Below are positions 17,475 through 25,438 of a DNA stretch of 64,000 bases, in pieces. Under the pieces are notes generated by a model that was given only the letters and a program-made list of their open reading frames with translations, made no database searches and had not been told where the DNA came from. Made by a program: the position numbers and the translations under genes. Position 1 is the stretch's first letter, and the number at the start of each line of letters is the position of its first letter. This DNA comes from Nocardia sp. BMG111209 (GTDB lineage: Bacteria > Actinomycetota > Actinomycetes > Mycobacteriales > Mycobacteriaceae), in the NCBI RefSeq assembly GCF_000381925.1, contig NZ_KB907307.1, forward strand, positions 310,001-374,000, read 5' to 3'.

Positions 17475-18683
17475 TTACGTGACCGCGCCGGCGGACTTGA
17501 GTGCGAGGATGCCGTCCCAGTCCAGGCCCAGCTCCAGCAGGATCTCCTCGGTCTGCGCGGCGAACTCGGGACCGGGGGACAGGTCGGGTGCGGTCAGGTC
17601 GAATTGCACCGGGCTCGAAACCAGTTGCAGCTCACCCGCTTTCCGCACGTATTCGTTGGCGCGGACCTGCGGGTCGTCGAGGACCTGGAGGCAATCCTGC
17701 ACCGGCGCCCACGGTCCGGCGAGCGTGCCGAGGCGTTCGGTCCATTCGGCGAGCGTGCGGCTCCCGATCGCCTCCCGCAGGATCGCCACGCCCGCTTCGG
17801 TATTCGCCGCGACCGACTCGGCGGTGGCGAAGCGGGGATCGTCGGCGAGTTCCGGGCGATCGATGTGGCGGCACACGTCGGACCAGAACTTGGTGGGCTG
17901 CAACATCGCCAGCGACAGGTACCGTCCGTCCTTCGTCGCGTAGAGCCCGACCAGCGGATTGGTCGGCGCGCCGTGCGAACCGGTCGGCGCGGCCTCGAGC
18001 GGCCGGCCGGCATAGGCGGACAGGGCGATGGTGTGCCCCATGGACCACACGCCACTGGACAGCAGGGAGACGTCCACCACCGACGGTTCGCCGGTGCGGC
18101 CCAGCTTCACCAGGGCCGCCGCGATGCCGCCGGCGAGGTTGGTGCCGGAGATCGTGTCACCGAACGCGGGCCCTGGCGGGCCGATCATCCCGGTCACGTC
18201 CGGCGGGGTGATCGAGGCGGCCACGCCGCCCCGGCACCAGTAGGCGGTCATGTCGTAGCCGCCCTTGTCGGATTCGGCGCCGCGGGGGCCGAGGCCGCTG
18301 CCGCGGGCATAGATGATCGTGGGATTGACCGCGCGGATGTCGGCGACGTCGATGCCGAATTTCGCGCGGTGCGAGGGCAGGAAGCTGGTCAGGAAGACGT
18401 CGGCGGTCTCGGCCAGCCGGTGCACGATCTCGCGCCCTCGCGGATTCGCCATATCGATCCCGATGCTGCGCTTGCCGCGGTTGGCGTGCTCGATATTGGG
18501 ATTGGGGTCGCCCTCGACGATGATCGGGCCGATCTGCCGCAGGCCGCGCTGCGGATCACCGGTGACGGCGTGCTCGACCTTGATCACGGTCGCGCCCCAG
18601 TCGGCGAGCACCGCGCCCGCCGACGGTACGAAACCGTACATCGCGACCTCGAGGACCCGGATCCCGTCCAGTGGCCCGCTCAT
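17475..18683 (-). CDS. Family III CoA-transferase (CaiB/BaiF)
   Basis: A 402-residue CaiB/BaiF protein. LDGIRVLEVA and VLADWGATVIKVEH form the N-terminal CoA-binding fold, NRGKRSIGIDMANP is the family NRGK motif, and the catalytic Asp is in SVVDVSLLSSG near residue 195. It would move CoA from an acyl-CoA to a free acid, an ATP-free activation step. It is the first gene of the operon with the hydratase and LLM oxidoreductase. Start at ATG 18683 matches the family N-terminus; a longer frame up to 18791 adds an arginine-rich, non-conserved stretch. Confidence 0.93.
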   Translation of the reverse strand: MSGPLDGIRVLEVAMYGFVPSAGAVLADWGATVIKVEHAVTGDPQRGLRQIGPIIVEGDPNPNIEHANRGKRSIGIDMANPRGREIVHRLAETADVFLTSFLPSHRAKFGIDVADIRAVNPTIIYARGSGLGPRGAESDKGGYDMTAYWCRGGVAASITPPDVTGMIGPPGPAFGDTISGTNLAGGIAAALVKLGRTGEPSVVDVSLLSSGVWSMGHTIALSAYAGRPLEAAPTGSHGAPTNPLVGLYATKDGRYLSLAMLQPTKFWSDVCRHIDRPELADDPRFATAESVAANTEAGVAILREAIGSRTLAEWTERLGTLAGPWAPVQDCLQVLDDPQVRANEYVRKAGELQLVSSPVQFDLTAPDLSPGPEFAAQTEEILLELGLDWDGILALKSAGAVT

Positions 18684-18831
18684 GCGATCACCGCCGCGCG
18701 GGTCTCGGTCTCGGGGAACTCGCTGGCGGATCCGTTCGGCGACATCGTGTGCTCCAGTGCTCGGGTGGTCTCGCGACGGCCGGCGGCCCACCTCCCGGGA
18801 GCCGCGGCCGTGACGGCGCTCACATAATCGA

Positions 18832-18847
18832 ATACCTTATCGTAAGG
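18832..18847. promoter_or_regulatory. TetR-type operator, shared with the 24.8-kb site
   Basis: CCTTA-TCG-TAAGG is a perfect palindrome with a 3-bp centre. The 11-mer ATACCTTATCG (18832-18842) recurs exactly, inverted, at 24789-24799 in the large palindrome before the TetR gene at 24834. That TetR is therefore the best candidate regulator of both regions. Confidence 0.6.
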
Positions 18848-18958
18848 GCTTTCCGCAAGGGGTTCAGATGCGGCCGTCCGTATTCGCCGGTGTGACCGTG
18901 CGGATCGCGGCCGGCGGGGAGAAGGTCCAGCTGGAGAGCGTGATTTTCGAACTGTCCC

Positions 18959-18986
18959 TTGTTACCGTAAGTCATTACTGTATAGT
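18959..18986 (+). promoter_or_regulatory. Candidate promoter for the small-protein operon
   Basis: TTGTTA, a 16-bp spacer, then TATAGT give a plausible sigma-A-like -35/-10 pair, leaving about an 80-nt leader before the gene at 19073. It is unusually AT-rich for this DNA. Prediction only. Confidence 0.4.
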
Positions 18987-19072
18987 CCGGGGAACGGCGC
19001 CGGGCGGTAACGGCAGGGCCGGCCTCCGGCGCATCACACACCTCCGCTGTCCGGATCGAAAGGACACATCTG

Positions 19073-19390
19073 ATGACCGCGACCTCAATTCTGCGACCCG
19101 GGTCACAGCTGGCCAGTGCCGTCTGCGGCACCCGGGTGGTCGTCGTGCGGGCGCCCGCCGCGTCCGTCATGATCGCCTGTGGCGGTGCGCCGATGGTGCC
19201 GGCGGCGGGTGCCGCGGCCTCGGGTGCGCCGAAGGACGGCGCGCCGGCGAGGACGCTCGTCGGTAAGCGGTACGTCGATACCGAGGGTGCCGTCGAATTG
19301 CTGTGCACGTCGTCGGGCACCGGCGAACTCTCCTGCGACGGCACACCCATGGCGATCAAGGCCGCGAAGGCCTTGCCGGCCTCCGATTGA
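19073..19390 (+). CDS. Conserved hypothetical protein, 105 aa
   Basis: A small soluble protein that I recognise only as a type often found beside actinobacterial acyl-CoA genes; no function is known to me. It has Cys in SAVCGTRVVVVRAP, CGGAPMVP, LLCTSSG and LSCDG, a spacing that could bind a metal, and a conserved-looking GKRYVDTEGAVELL near residue 65. It ends AAKALPASD. GAAAGGA lies about 9 nt before the ATG. Promoter candidate upstream and the 15-nt gap to the next gene suggest a two- or three-gene operon. Confidence 0.65.
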   Translation: MTATSILRPGSQLASAVCGTRVVVVRAPAASVMIACGGAPMVPAAGAAASGAPKDGAPARTLVGKRYVDTEGAVELLCTSSGTGELSCDGTPMAIKAAKALPASD

Positions 19391-19405
19391 CGGCGAGGAA
19401 ATCCG

Positions 19406-20005
19406 ATGTCCGTTCTGTCGCTGCGTCCGGTGGATCCGGAACTGTCGCGCGTGGTACCGATCGATCGGTCGATCGCACAGGCCCGGGAGCGGTCGCTGCG
19501 TTATCGCGTCGCGGTCATCGCCTGCGACACAAGCGAATTGGTGAATTCGGCCGGTGGCTGGATATTCGACCGGTCCCTGGCGGGATGGGATGTCACGGTA
19601 CTCGCCGCCGACCCGGCCGACCCGTTGCCGCTGCGGATCCTCGGTGCGGAGGTCGTCGATCTGAACGAGGCGATCGCGCGCGGGCCCGCCGACGTGGAGC
19701 CGCAGGCCTATGCGATATCCGCCGCGTACTGCGCCACGAATGCGCGCTTGCGGCGGTGGGTGGTGCGGGCGATCGCGCGCGGCCGGCACGAGATAACCCT
19801 CTACGGCGCGGACTGTCCGGACGAACTCGCCGGCCGCACGGCGCCGGACCGGCACCGGCTCAGCCTCGCGGCCCGAATGTTCAAGACGCACGCACTGGCC
19901 GCGGCGGGGGATTGCGGCGGGAATATCGCCGATATCGAGTCGATTCGGACGGCCGGTCGATTGTGGCCGGGCACGGCGGATCCCGTTCCGCCGAAGCGGC
20001 GCTGA
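19406..20005 (+). CDS. Conserved hypothetical protein, 199 aa
   Basis: Soluble, no recognised domain. RYRVAVIACDTSELVNSAGG is followed by WIFDRSLAGWDVTVL, which reads like the opening strands and helix of an alpha/beta fold; LRILGAEVVDL continues it. Two Cys pairs do not form a clear metal site. GAGGA is 7 nt before the ATG. It sits between the 105-residue protein and a TetR gene, and is probably co-transcribed with the former. Function unknown; a ligand-binding or accessory role for the nearby CoA pathway would be a guess. Confidence 0.65.
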   Translation: MSVLSLRPVDPELSRVVPIDRSIAQARERSLRYRVAVIACDTSELVNSAGGWIFDRSLAGWDVTVLAADPADPLPLRILGAEVVDLNEAIARGPADVEPQAYAISAAYCATNARLRRWVVRAIARGRHEITLYGADCPDELAGRTAPDRHRLSLAARMFKTHALAAAGDCGGNIADIESIRTAGRLWPGTADPVPPKRR

Positions 20006-20006
20006 G

Positions 20007-20041
20007 GTATTCGCCGGCCGGCTGCTAGGCTCGGCGAATAC
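20007..20041. promoter_or_regulatory. 10-bp inverted repeat before TetR gene
   Basis: GTATTCGCCG at 20007-20016 and its exact complement at 20032-20041 are separated by 15 bp. They fill the gap between the stop at 20005 and the TetR start at 20069. It may be a terminator/attenuator stem or an operator for the TetR itself. Confidence 0.5.
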
Positions 20042-20068
20042 GGAGCGAACTTACCGGAAGGGGCGACT

Positions 20069-20773
20069 GTGGCGCGGGCGGCGGCAGCGACGCGAACACC
20101 ACGGCGGCAACGCCGGGAGCGCGGTTCCATCACGGCCGAGGAAATCGTGAACGCCGCATTCGCTCTCGCGGCGGAAGTATCGGTGGACAAACTCAGCATG
20201 CCGGCGCTGGCCAAACAGATGGATGTCGGTGTCACCAGCCTCTATTGGTATTTCCGCAGCAAGGACCAGTTGCTGGAGGCGATGCGCGACCGCGCCCTCG
20301 AACAATACGAGATCGCGCTGCCGTTCACCGGTACCGGTGCGTGGCACGAGGATCTGCGGTCGCATTTCCTGCAGATGCGCGCGCTGTTCCGCGACAATCC
20401 GGTCCTCTGCGATCTGCTGATCATGCACACCGCCGATTACGGCGCGCATCCCAGCCACGTCGCCTACCAGCGCCTGGAAGCCATCATCGAAATTCTCGTG
20501 CAGGCGGGCTTCACGCCCGGCGGCGCCCTGGAGACCTATTTCTCGCTCTCGGTGCACAGCCGCGGCTTCGCCATGCTCGAACGCCGCGACGGTCTCGACG
20601 CGGCCGCGCGGGAAAATCCCGCGGCGACGCCCATCGACAGCGCGGCCATGCCGAATCTCGCGAAACTGGTCGAGCACGGATACGGCCTGAGCCTGGTGCA
20701 GGACCGCGTCTTCGAAATGGGCCTGGATGCGTTGATCGAGAAGGCGAAACGTTCGCTGGAATCCGGGAGCTGA
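20069..20773 (+). CDS. TetR family regulator
   Basis: A 234-residue TetR. The basic N-terminus (TRTPRRQRRERG) precedes an HTH: ITAEEIVNAAFALAAE, then MPALAKQMDVGVTSLYWYFRSKDQLLEA, residues about 20-75. The C-terminal ligand-binding domain has no assignable class. GTG start with GGAAGGGG 6 nt before it. Its target could be the inverted repeat just upstream, the neighbouring CoA genes, or the downstream lipase. Confidence 0.9.
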   Translation: MARAAAATRTPRRQRRERGSITAEEIVNAAFALAAEVSVDKLSMPALAKQMDVGVTSLYWYFRSKDQLLEAMRDRALEQYEIALPFTGTGAWHEDLRSHFLQMRALFRDNPVLCDLLIMHTADYGAHPSHVAYQRLEAIIEILVQAGFTPGGALETYFSLSVHSRGFAMLERRDGLDAAARENPAATPIDSAAMPNLAKLVEHGYGLSLVQDRVFEMGLDALIEKAKRSLESGS

Positions 20774-20957
20774 CCGAGCGCCACGCCGAGGATCGCGCAA
20801 ACGAGTTCCCGTCGGTGGGCATGAGAAGCTGGGACAGCTTTCGGCGTTCCCGTCTCGTCCGCGGTTCGCGGGTGAGCCGGTCGAGTGCGAATTGTCCACA
20901 GGCGGAATCGTGTTCGCCGATCGTGCGAACACATCAGCACAGGAGTGGTCGACAGAC

Positions 20958-22199
20958 GTGGCGAACTGCGGGCGTGCGACAGCGTGGGCAGTGGCGGCCG
21001 TCGTGTGCGCGGTGATATCGATCGGGCCGCCGGTGACCGGTCGCGCGGATCTGCCGGGTGATCCGCCGCACGAATTGTCGTCGGTATTGCCGGACCCGCT
21101 ACCGGATCCGTTCTATCGGCCCGCACCGGGATTCGAGCAGACCCGGCCGGGGACGGTTCTCGCGAATCGTCCGGCGCACGTGGCATTTCCGCCGACGGCG
21201 CAGTCGACCGAACTGCTGATCCGCTCCACCGACACCGTGGCCGATCCGGTGCCCGTGGTGGCGACCCTGCTCCTGCCGGACACCCCGTGGTCCGGTCCGG
21301 GACCACGCCCGCTGGTCGGCTACGTTCCGCCGATCTCCGCGCTCGGAAACGGTTGTGTCCCTTCGCAGAAGATGAGGAGCGGGCTGCAGGCCGACCTGCT
21401 GGCGATCACGGCGCTGCTGGATCGTGAGTACGCCGTCGTCGTGCCCGACTACCAGGGCCCCCGGCAGGCGTACTCGGCCGGACTGATGGAGGGGCACGCG
21501 GTGCTCGACGCCGTGCGCGCCGCGATCGGCCTCGGGCTGGGCGAACTGCGGCCCGACTCGCCGGTCGTGCTGACCGGGTACTCCGGTGGGTCCATCGCCA
21601 CCGGATGGGCGGCCCAACTCGCGCCCGGATACGCCCCCGAACTCCGTCTGGCCGGCGCGATGATCGGCGGTACGCCCGCCGACTACCGGATGCTCTGGGA
21701 GACGATGAACGGCACCGCCGCCGCCGGTGTCTTCCTCGCCGCGACCCTGGGGCTGGCCCGGGAGTATCCGGAACTGCTGACGCTGCTCAACGACAACGGG
21801 TGGCGCCTGGCGCACGCGCTCCGCAACCTCTGTATCGAGCCCGCGACCCTGCTGGGCCTGGTGACCCGGATCCGGGTGGAACAGCTCACCGACGTGCCCG
21901 ACCCGATCGAGTTGCCGCTCGTGCGGCGGATCATCGCGGCGAACACGCTCGGCGCCGCAGCACCCGCGGCGCCGCTGCTGATCTACCACGGCGCCGACGA
22001 GATCTTCGTGCCGCTGGCCGGCGCGGTGAATCTCTACCGGAACTGGTGCCGGGAGCGGGCCCGCGTGCGGCTGCAGGTGCAACCCGGCGGGCACTTCATC
22101 GTCGGCGCGCAGGCCCTGGCCACCGCGCAGACCGCCGATCGGGTCGGGGAACTGTTCGCCGGGACGCTGGTCCCGGAAGGCTGCACCACCGATCGCTGA
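20958..22199 (+). CDS. Secreted lipase (LIP family)
   Basis: A 413-residue secretory lipase. The N-terminus (ATAWAVAAVVCAVISIG, then TGRADLPG) is a signal peptide. The nucleophile elbow is GYSGGSIATG near residue 207, the acid residue lies in YHGADEIFVP and the His in PGGHFIVGA. Four or more Cys suggest disulfides, as in exported LIP proteins of Mycobacterium and Nocardia. It would release fatty acids from extracellular acylglycerols or esters, feeding the acyl-CoA synthetases nearby. GTG at 20958 is chosen for the clean signal peptide; AGGAG lies 12 nt before it, a rather long spacing, so an upstream start is possible. Confidence 0.87.
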   Translation: MANCGRATAWAVAAVVCAVISIGPPVTGRADLPGDPPHELSSVLPDPLPDPFYRPAPGFEQTRPGTVLANRPAHVAFPPTAQSTELLIRSTDTVADPVPVVATLLLPDTPWSGPGPRPLVGYVPPISALGNGCVPSQKMRSGLQADLLAITALLDREYAVVVPDYQGPRQAYSAGLMEGHAVLDAVRAAIGLGLGELRPDSPVVLTGYSGGSIATGWAAQLAPGYAPELRLAGAMIGGTPADYRMLWETMNGTAAAGVFLAATLGLAREYPELLTLLNDNGWRLAHALRNLCIEPATLLGLVTRIRVEQLTDVPDPIELPLVRRIIAANTLGAAAPAAPLLIYHGADEIFVPLAGAVNLYRNWCRERARVRLQVQPGGHFIVGAQALATAQTADRVGELFAGTLVPEGCTTDR

Positions 22200-22207
22200 C
22201 TCGCGGA

Positions 22208-23197
22208 TCAGCCTTGCGCCGCGACCGTGGCCAGGGTCGCGCGCAGCGAATCCTGTGCCTGGCGGTATTCCCGGCGGAGGCGGTCCACCAGATCCGCGGC
22301 GGGTACCACCTCACGGACCGGGCCGATTCCCTGACCGGCGCCCCAGATATCGCGCCACGCCTTGGTTTCGGTATCGGCCATGGCGCTCATATTCATCGCC
22401 GACGCGTCCGAGGTCGGCAGATTGTCCGGGTCCATACCGGCCGCGACAATGCTGCCGCGCAGGTAATTTCCGTGCACACCGGTGAAGAGGTTGGAGTACA
22501 CGATGTCGCCGGCGCCGGAATCCACGATCATCTGTTTGTAGGTGTCGGTGGCATTGGCCTCCGTGGTGGCGATGAACGCCGAGCCGATATAGGCGAGATC
22601 GGCCCCGGCCACCTGCGCGGCGAGAATCGACCGGCCGTGCCCGATCGAGCCGGACAACAGCAGGGGGCCGTCGAACCATTCGCGGATCTCCTGCAACAGC
22701 GCGAACGGCGATTGCGTACCCGCATGTCCGCCGGCGCCCGCCGCGACCGCGATCAGTCCGTCCGCCCCCTTGTCGATCGCCTTGTGCGCGTAGCGATTGT
22801 CGATGACATCGTGCAGCACGATGCCGCCGTAGGCGTGGACGGCGTCGTTGACATCGGACCGCGCGCCGAGTGAGGTGATGACGATCGGCACCTCGAATTC
22901 CACGATCGTGGCGAGATCGGCGTCGAGCCGGTCGTTGGATTTGTGCACGATCAGATTGACGGCGAAGGGCGCCGCGGGTGCGCTGGGATGTGCCGCGTCG
23001 TGGGCGGCGAGCCGTTCGGTGATCTCGGTCAGCCATTCCCGGAAGCACGCCTGCGGGCGGGCATTGAGACTCGGGAAGGATCCGACCATTCCGGCCGCGC
23101 ACTGGGCGACCACGAGATCGGGAGCGGACACGATGAACATCGGTGACGCCACGGCGGGCAGTCGGAGGCGGTCCGTCAGGATCGGCGGCAGAACCAT
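22208..23197 (-). CDS. Nitronate monooxygenase family flavoprotein
   Basis: A 329-residue FMN-binding TIM barrel of the 2-nitropropane dioxygenase/NMO family. LRLPAVASPMFIVSAPD, AAGMVGSFPSLNAR, ADGLIAVAAGAGGHAG near residue 155 and LLLSGSIGHGRSI with ADLAYIGSAF are the phosphate and flavin loops. The GGHAG catalytic His (His157 region) is present. These enzymes oxidise nitronates or, in some relatives, reduce enones or enoyl substrates. It lies 15 nt after the acyl-CoA synthetase, with AGAGGA before its ATG, so a role with CoA substrates is likelier than nitroalkane detoxification. Confidence 0.9.
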   Translation of the reverse strand: MVLPPILTDRLRLPAVASPMFIVSAPDLVVAQCAAGMVGSFPSLNARPQACFREWLTEITERLAAHDAAHPSAPAAPFAVNLIVHKSNDRLDADLATIVEFEVPIVITSLGARSDVNDAVHAYGGIVLHDVIDNRYAHKAIDKGADGLIAVAAGAGGHAGTQSPFALLQEIREWFDGPLLLSGSIGHGRSILAAQVAGADLAYIGSAFIATTEANATDTYKQMIVDSGAGDIVYSNLFTGVHGNYLRGSIVAAGMDPDNLPTSDASAMNMSAMADTETKAWRDIWGAGQGIGPVREVVPAADLVDRLRREYRQAQDSLRATLATVAAQG

Positions 23198-23212
23198 GGA
23201 ATATTCCTCTTC

Positions 23213-24736
23213 TCAGCGGACGTAGCGGTCGCGCAGCAATCGTTTGTAGAGCTTGCCGGTGGCGTGGCGGGGCAACTCGGGCTCGAAATCGATGGCGCGC
23301 GGGCATTTGTAGGCCGCGAGCCGGCCGTGCAGGTGGGCCAGCAGTTTCGCGGCCAGCTCCGGGCCCGGTTCGACACCCGGTGCGGGCGCGACCACGGCGT
23401 GCACCACCTCGCCCAATTCGTCGTGCGGAATACCGAATACGGCGACGTCGGCGACCTCGGGATGCATGGCCAGCGCGTCCTCCGCCTCCCGGGGATAGAC
23501 GTTGACGCCGCCGGAGAGGATGAGATCGGCCCGGCGATCGGAGAGGTACAGGAAACCGCCCTCGTCGAGATATCCGAGATCGCCGACCGTCGCCCAGCCG
23601 CGGTCGTTGCGCGCCGCGGCGGTCTTCTCGGGGTCGTGGAGATATTCGAAGGGCAGGCCGCCTTCGGACCAGATCGTGCCCGTCTCGCCGAGCGGCAGTT
23701 CCCGGCCGGTTTCGTCCAGGATGTGCGGCGTCCCGAGAATCGCCCGCCCCACGGATCCGGGATGTGCGAGCCATTCCGCGGCATCCAGCGCGGTGAACAG
23801 GCAGTTCTCGGTGCACGAATAGTATTCGTGGACAATGGGTCCCAGCCAGTCGATCATCGCCCGCTTGGTGTCCGGCGGGCACGGCGCCGCGGCGTGGATC
23901 ACCGTCCGCAGCGACGAGAGATCCCGATCCCGTTGTGCGGCAGGCAGTTTCAGCATCCGGATGAACATGGTCGGGACCATCTGGGTGTGCGTCACCCGAT
24001 AGCGCTCGATCAGGTCCAGGGCCCGGTCCGGCTCGAATTTCTCCATCACCACGACCGTGCCGCCGTAGCGGTGCGTCGTCATGCTGAACCGCAGTGGCGC
24101 AGCGTGATACAGCGGCGCCGGCGACAGATAGACGCTGTGCTCGTCGATACCCCAGTACCGGTGCAGCAGGTCAGCCACGCCGGGCGGCGTGCCGAGCGGA
24201 TGCAGCGGCAGTTCGGCGACCACACCCTTCGGCCGGCCCGTGGTGCCGGAGGAATACAGCAGGTCGATACCCTCGCGCTCGTCCGCGACACGTTCGCCGG
24301 GCAGGGCCCGCAGGGCCGTCGCCGGATCCTCGAATCCGGGGTGCGCGGCGTCGACGACGAATCGCGCGCCGACCGCGGGTAACCCGGCTGTGGCCGCGAC
24401 AGCCGTCTCCAGATGACGCGCGCTGGTGAACAGCGCGCGGGCGCCGGAGTCGCGCAGGGTGTAGGCGACCTCCTCGGGCAGCAAGCGGGTGGAGACGGTC
24501 ACGTAGCGCAGGCCGATACGTTGCGCGGCCCAGGCGATCGTCAGGAAATGCGCGTTGTTCTCCATCAGCAGCGCCACGCAGTCGCCGTGCCGGATTCCCC
24601 GGGACCACAGCAGTTCCGCGATCGCGCGCGAATCGTCCACCAGCGCGCGGTAGGTCACGACCGTGCCCGTGCTCGCCATGATGTACGCCGGGCGATCCGG
24701 GTGCGCGGCCGCGTGGGTGTCAGGAAAATCCGTCAT
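23213..24736 (-). CDS. Acyl-CoA synthetase (AMP-binding)
   Basis: A 507-residue fatty-acyl-CoA ligase. LLYSSGTTGRPKGVV (P-loop) is near residue 160, EYYSCTENCLF (A5) near 300, TVGDLGYLDEGGFLYLSDR and SGGVNVYPREAEDAL are A7/A8, and RHATGKLYKR holds the catalytic Lys. It is similar in style to module 1 of the fused synthetase at 2181-5324. Start at ATG 24736 (GGGAGA just upstream); the in-frame extension to 24901 runs through the operator and the divergent gene's start. Co-transcribed with the NMO gene. Confidence 0.94.
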   Translation of the reverse strand: MTDFPDTHAAAHPDRPAYIMASTGTVVTYRALVDDSRAIAELLWSRGIRHGDCVALLMENNAHFLTIAWAAQRIGLRYVTVSTRLLPEEVAYTLRDSGARALFTSARHLETAVAATAGLPAVGARFVVDAAHPGFEDPATALRALPGERVADEREGIDLLYSSGTTGRPKGVVAELPLHPLGTPPGVADLLHRYWGIDEHSVYLSPAPLYHAAPLRFSMTTHRYGGTVVVMEKFEPDRALDLIERYRVTHTQMVPTMFIRMLKLPAAQRDRDLSSLRTVIHAAAPCPPDTKRAMIDWLGPIVHEYYSCTENCLFTALDAAEWLAHPGSVGRAILGTPHILDETGRELPLGETGTIWSEGGLPFEYLHDPEKTAAARNDRGWATVGDLGYLDEGGFLYLSDRRADLILSGGVNVYPREAEDALAMHPEVADVAVFGIPHDELGEVVHAVVAPAPGVEPGPELAAKLLAHLHGRLAAYKCPRAIDFEPELPRHATGKLYKRLLRDRYVR

Positions 24737-24759
24737 GCCTCTCCCGGAAGAGCCGATCC

Positions 24760-24800
24760 GATACCTTATCAAGCGATAACCTATCGCTCGATAAGGTATC
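24760..24800. promoter_or_regulatory. 41-bp nested palindrome, operator of divergent TetR/FACL
   Basis: Outer arms GATACCTTATC (24760-24770) and GATAAGGTATC (24790-24800) are perfectly complementary, as are inner arms AGCGATA (24772-24778) and TATCGCT (24782-24788) around ACC. Read locally it also gives two overlapping 5-bp-arm palindromes. It sits 24 bp from the FACL start and 33 bp from the TetR start, so binding would block both. The outer arm recurs at 18832. Confidence 0.8.
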
Positions 24801-24833
24801 TGCCAAGGGCCGGACATGGAAAGGTGTGCACCG

Positions 24834-25430
24834 ATGGGCGACAACGATGCGCGTCGCACCGACGGGCGCGCGCGGGTGCTGAGTGCGGCGGCGCGGTGCA
24901 TGGTCCGGTGCGGCTACCACGGGACGACGATCCGCGACATCGCCACGGAGGCCGGGATGACCTCCGCGGCGCTGTACCACCATTTCCAGTCCAAACAGCA
25001 GATCCTGGTCGCGATCATGTCGATCGCCCTGGCCGACGCCCGCGACCGCGTGGACCGGGCGATCGCGGCGGCGGGGCCCTCGCCGGTGCCGCGGTTCCGC
25101 GCGGCCGTATCCGCCTGGGCGCTGTTCCACGCGCTGCGGCGCGACGACGCGCTGGTGGGTGCGACCGAGATCCGCAGCCTCGATCCCGAACACCGGCAGC
25201 GGGTGATCGAGGCGCGCGACGAGCAGGAACGGATCTTCCGGGACCTGGTCGCGGCCGGTGTGGCGGGCGGCGAATTCGAGGTCGACGACGTCGAGGTCGC
25301 GACGCGGGCCCTGCTCACGATGGGTTCCGCCATCGCGACCTGGTTCGATCCGACCGGGCCGTTGCGTCCCGAACAGGTCGCGGCGGAATTCGTGCGGCTG
25401 GGTCTGGGAATGGTGCGGGCGCGCGGCTGA
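24834..25430 (+). CDS. TetR family regulator (KstR2-like class)
   Basis: A 198-residue TetR. HTH: RVLSAAARCMVRCGYHGTT, then IRDIATEAGMTSAALYHHFQSKQQIL, residues about 15-60. The LYHHF-SKxxIL form and short C-terminal domain resemble KstR2-type and fatty-acyl-CoA-responsive repressors. The ligand may be an acyl-CoA made by the divergent synthetase. ATG at 24834 with GAAAGG 9 nt before it is preferred to the ATG at 24816. A 41-bp palindrome lies directly upstream; a matching half-site at 18832 suggests wider control. Confidence 0.9.
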   Translation: MGDNDARRTDGRARVLSAAARCMVRCGYHGTTIRDIATEAGMTSAALYHHFQSKQQILVAIMSIALADARDRVDRAIAAAGPSPVPRFRAAVSAWALFHALRRDDALVGATEIRSLDPEHRQRVIEARDEQERIFRDLVAAGVAGGEFEVDDVEVATRALLTMGSAIATWFDPTGPLRPEQVAAEFVRLGLGMVRARG

Positions 25431-25438
25431 GCGGGCCG

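Larger units (their letters stand above)
18684..19072. other. 389-bp divergent intergenic region with operator and promoter
   Basis: This gap separates the minus-strand CoA-transferase operon from the plus-strand small-protein operon. It holds a palindrome at 18835-18847 and a candidate plus-strand promoter at 18959-18986. The open frames across it are arginine- or alanine-rich shadows with no family features. The rest shows nothing I can support. Confidence 0.6.

Noticed and set aside
18820..19359. Minus-strand 179-codon frame over the divergent region and the 105-residue gene
   Set aside because: No RBS, no family similarity; the plus-strand gene has an RBS, promoter candidate and plausible fold.
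20892..20957. Upstream N-terminal extension of the lipase
   Set aside because: It would put 22 polar residues before the signal peptide; the GTG at 20958 gives a normal export signal.
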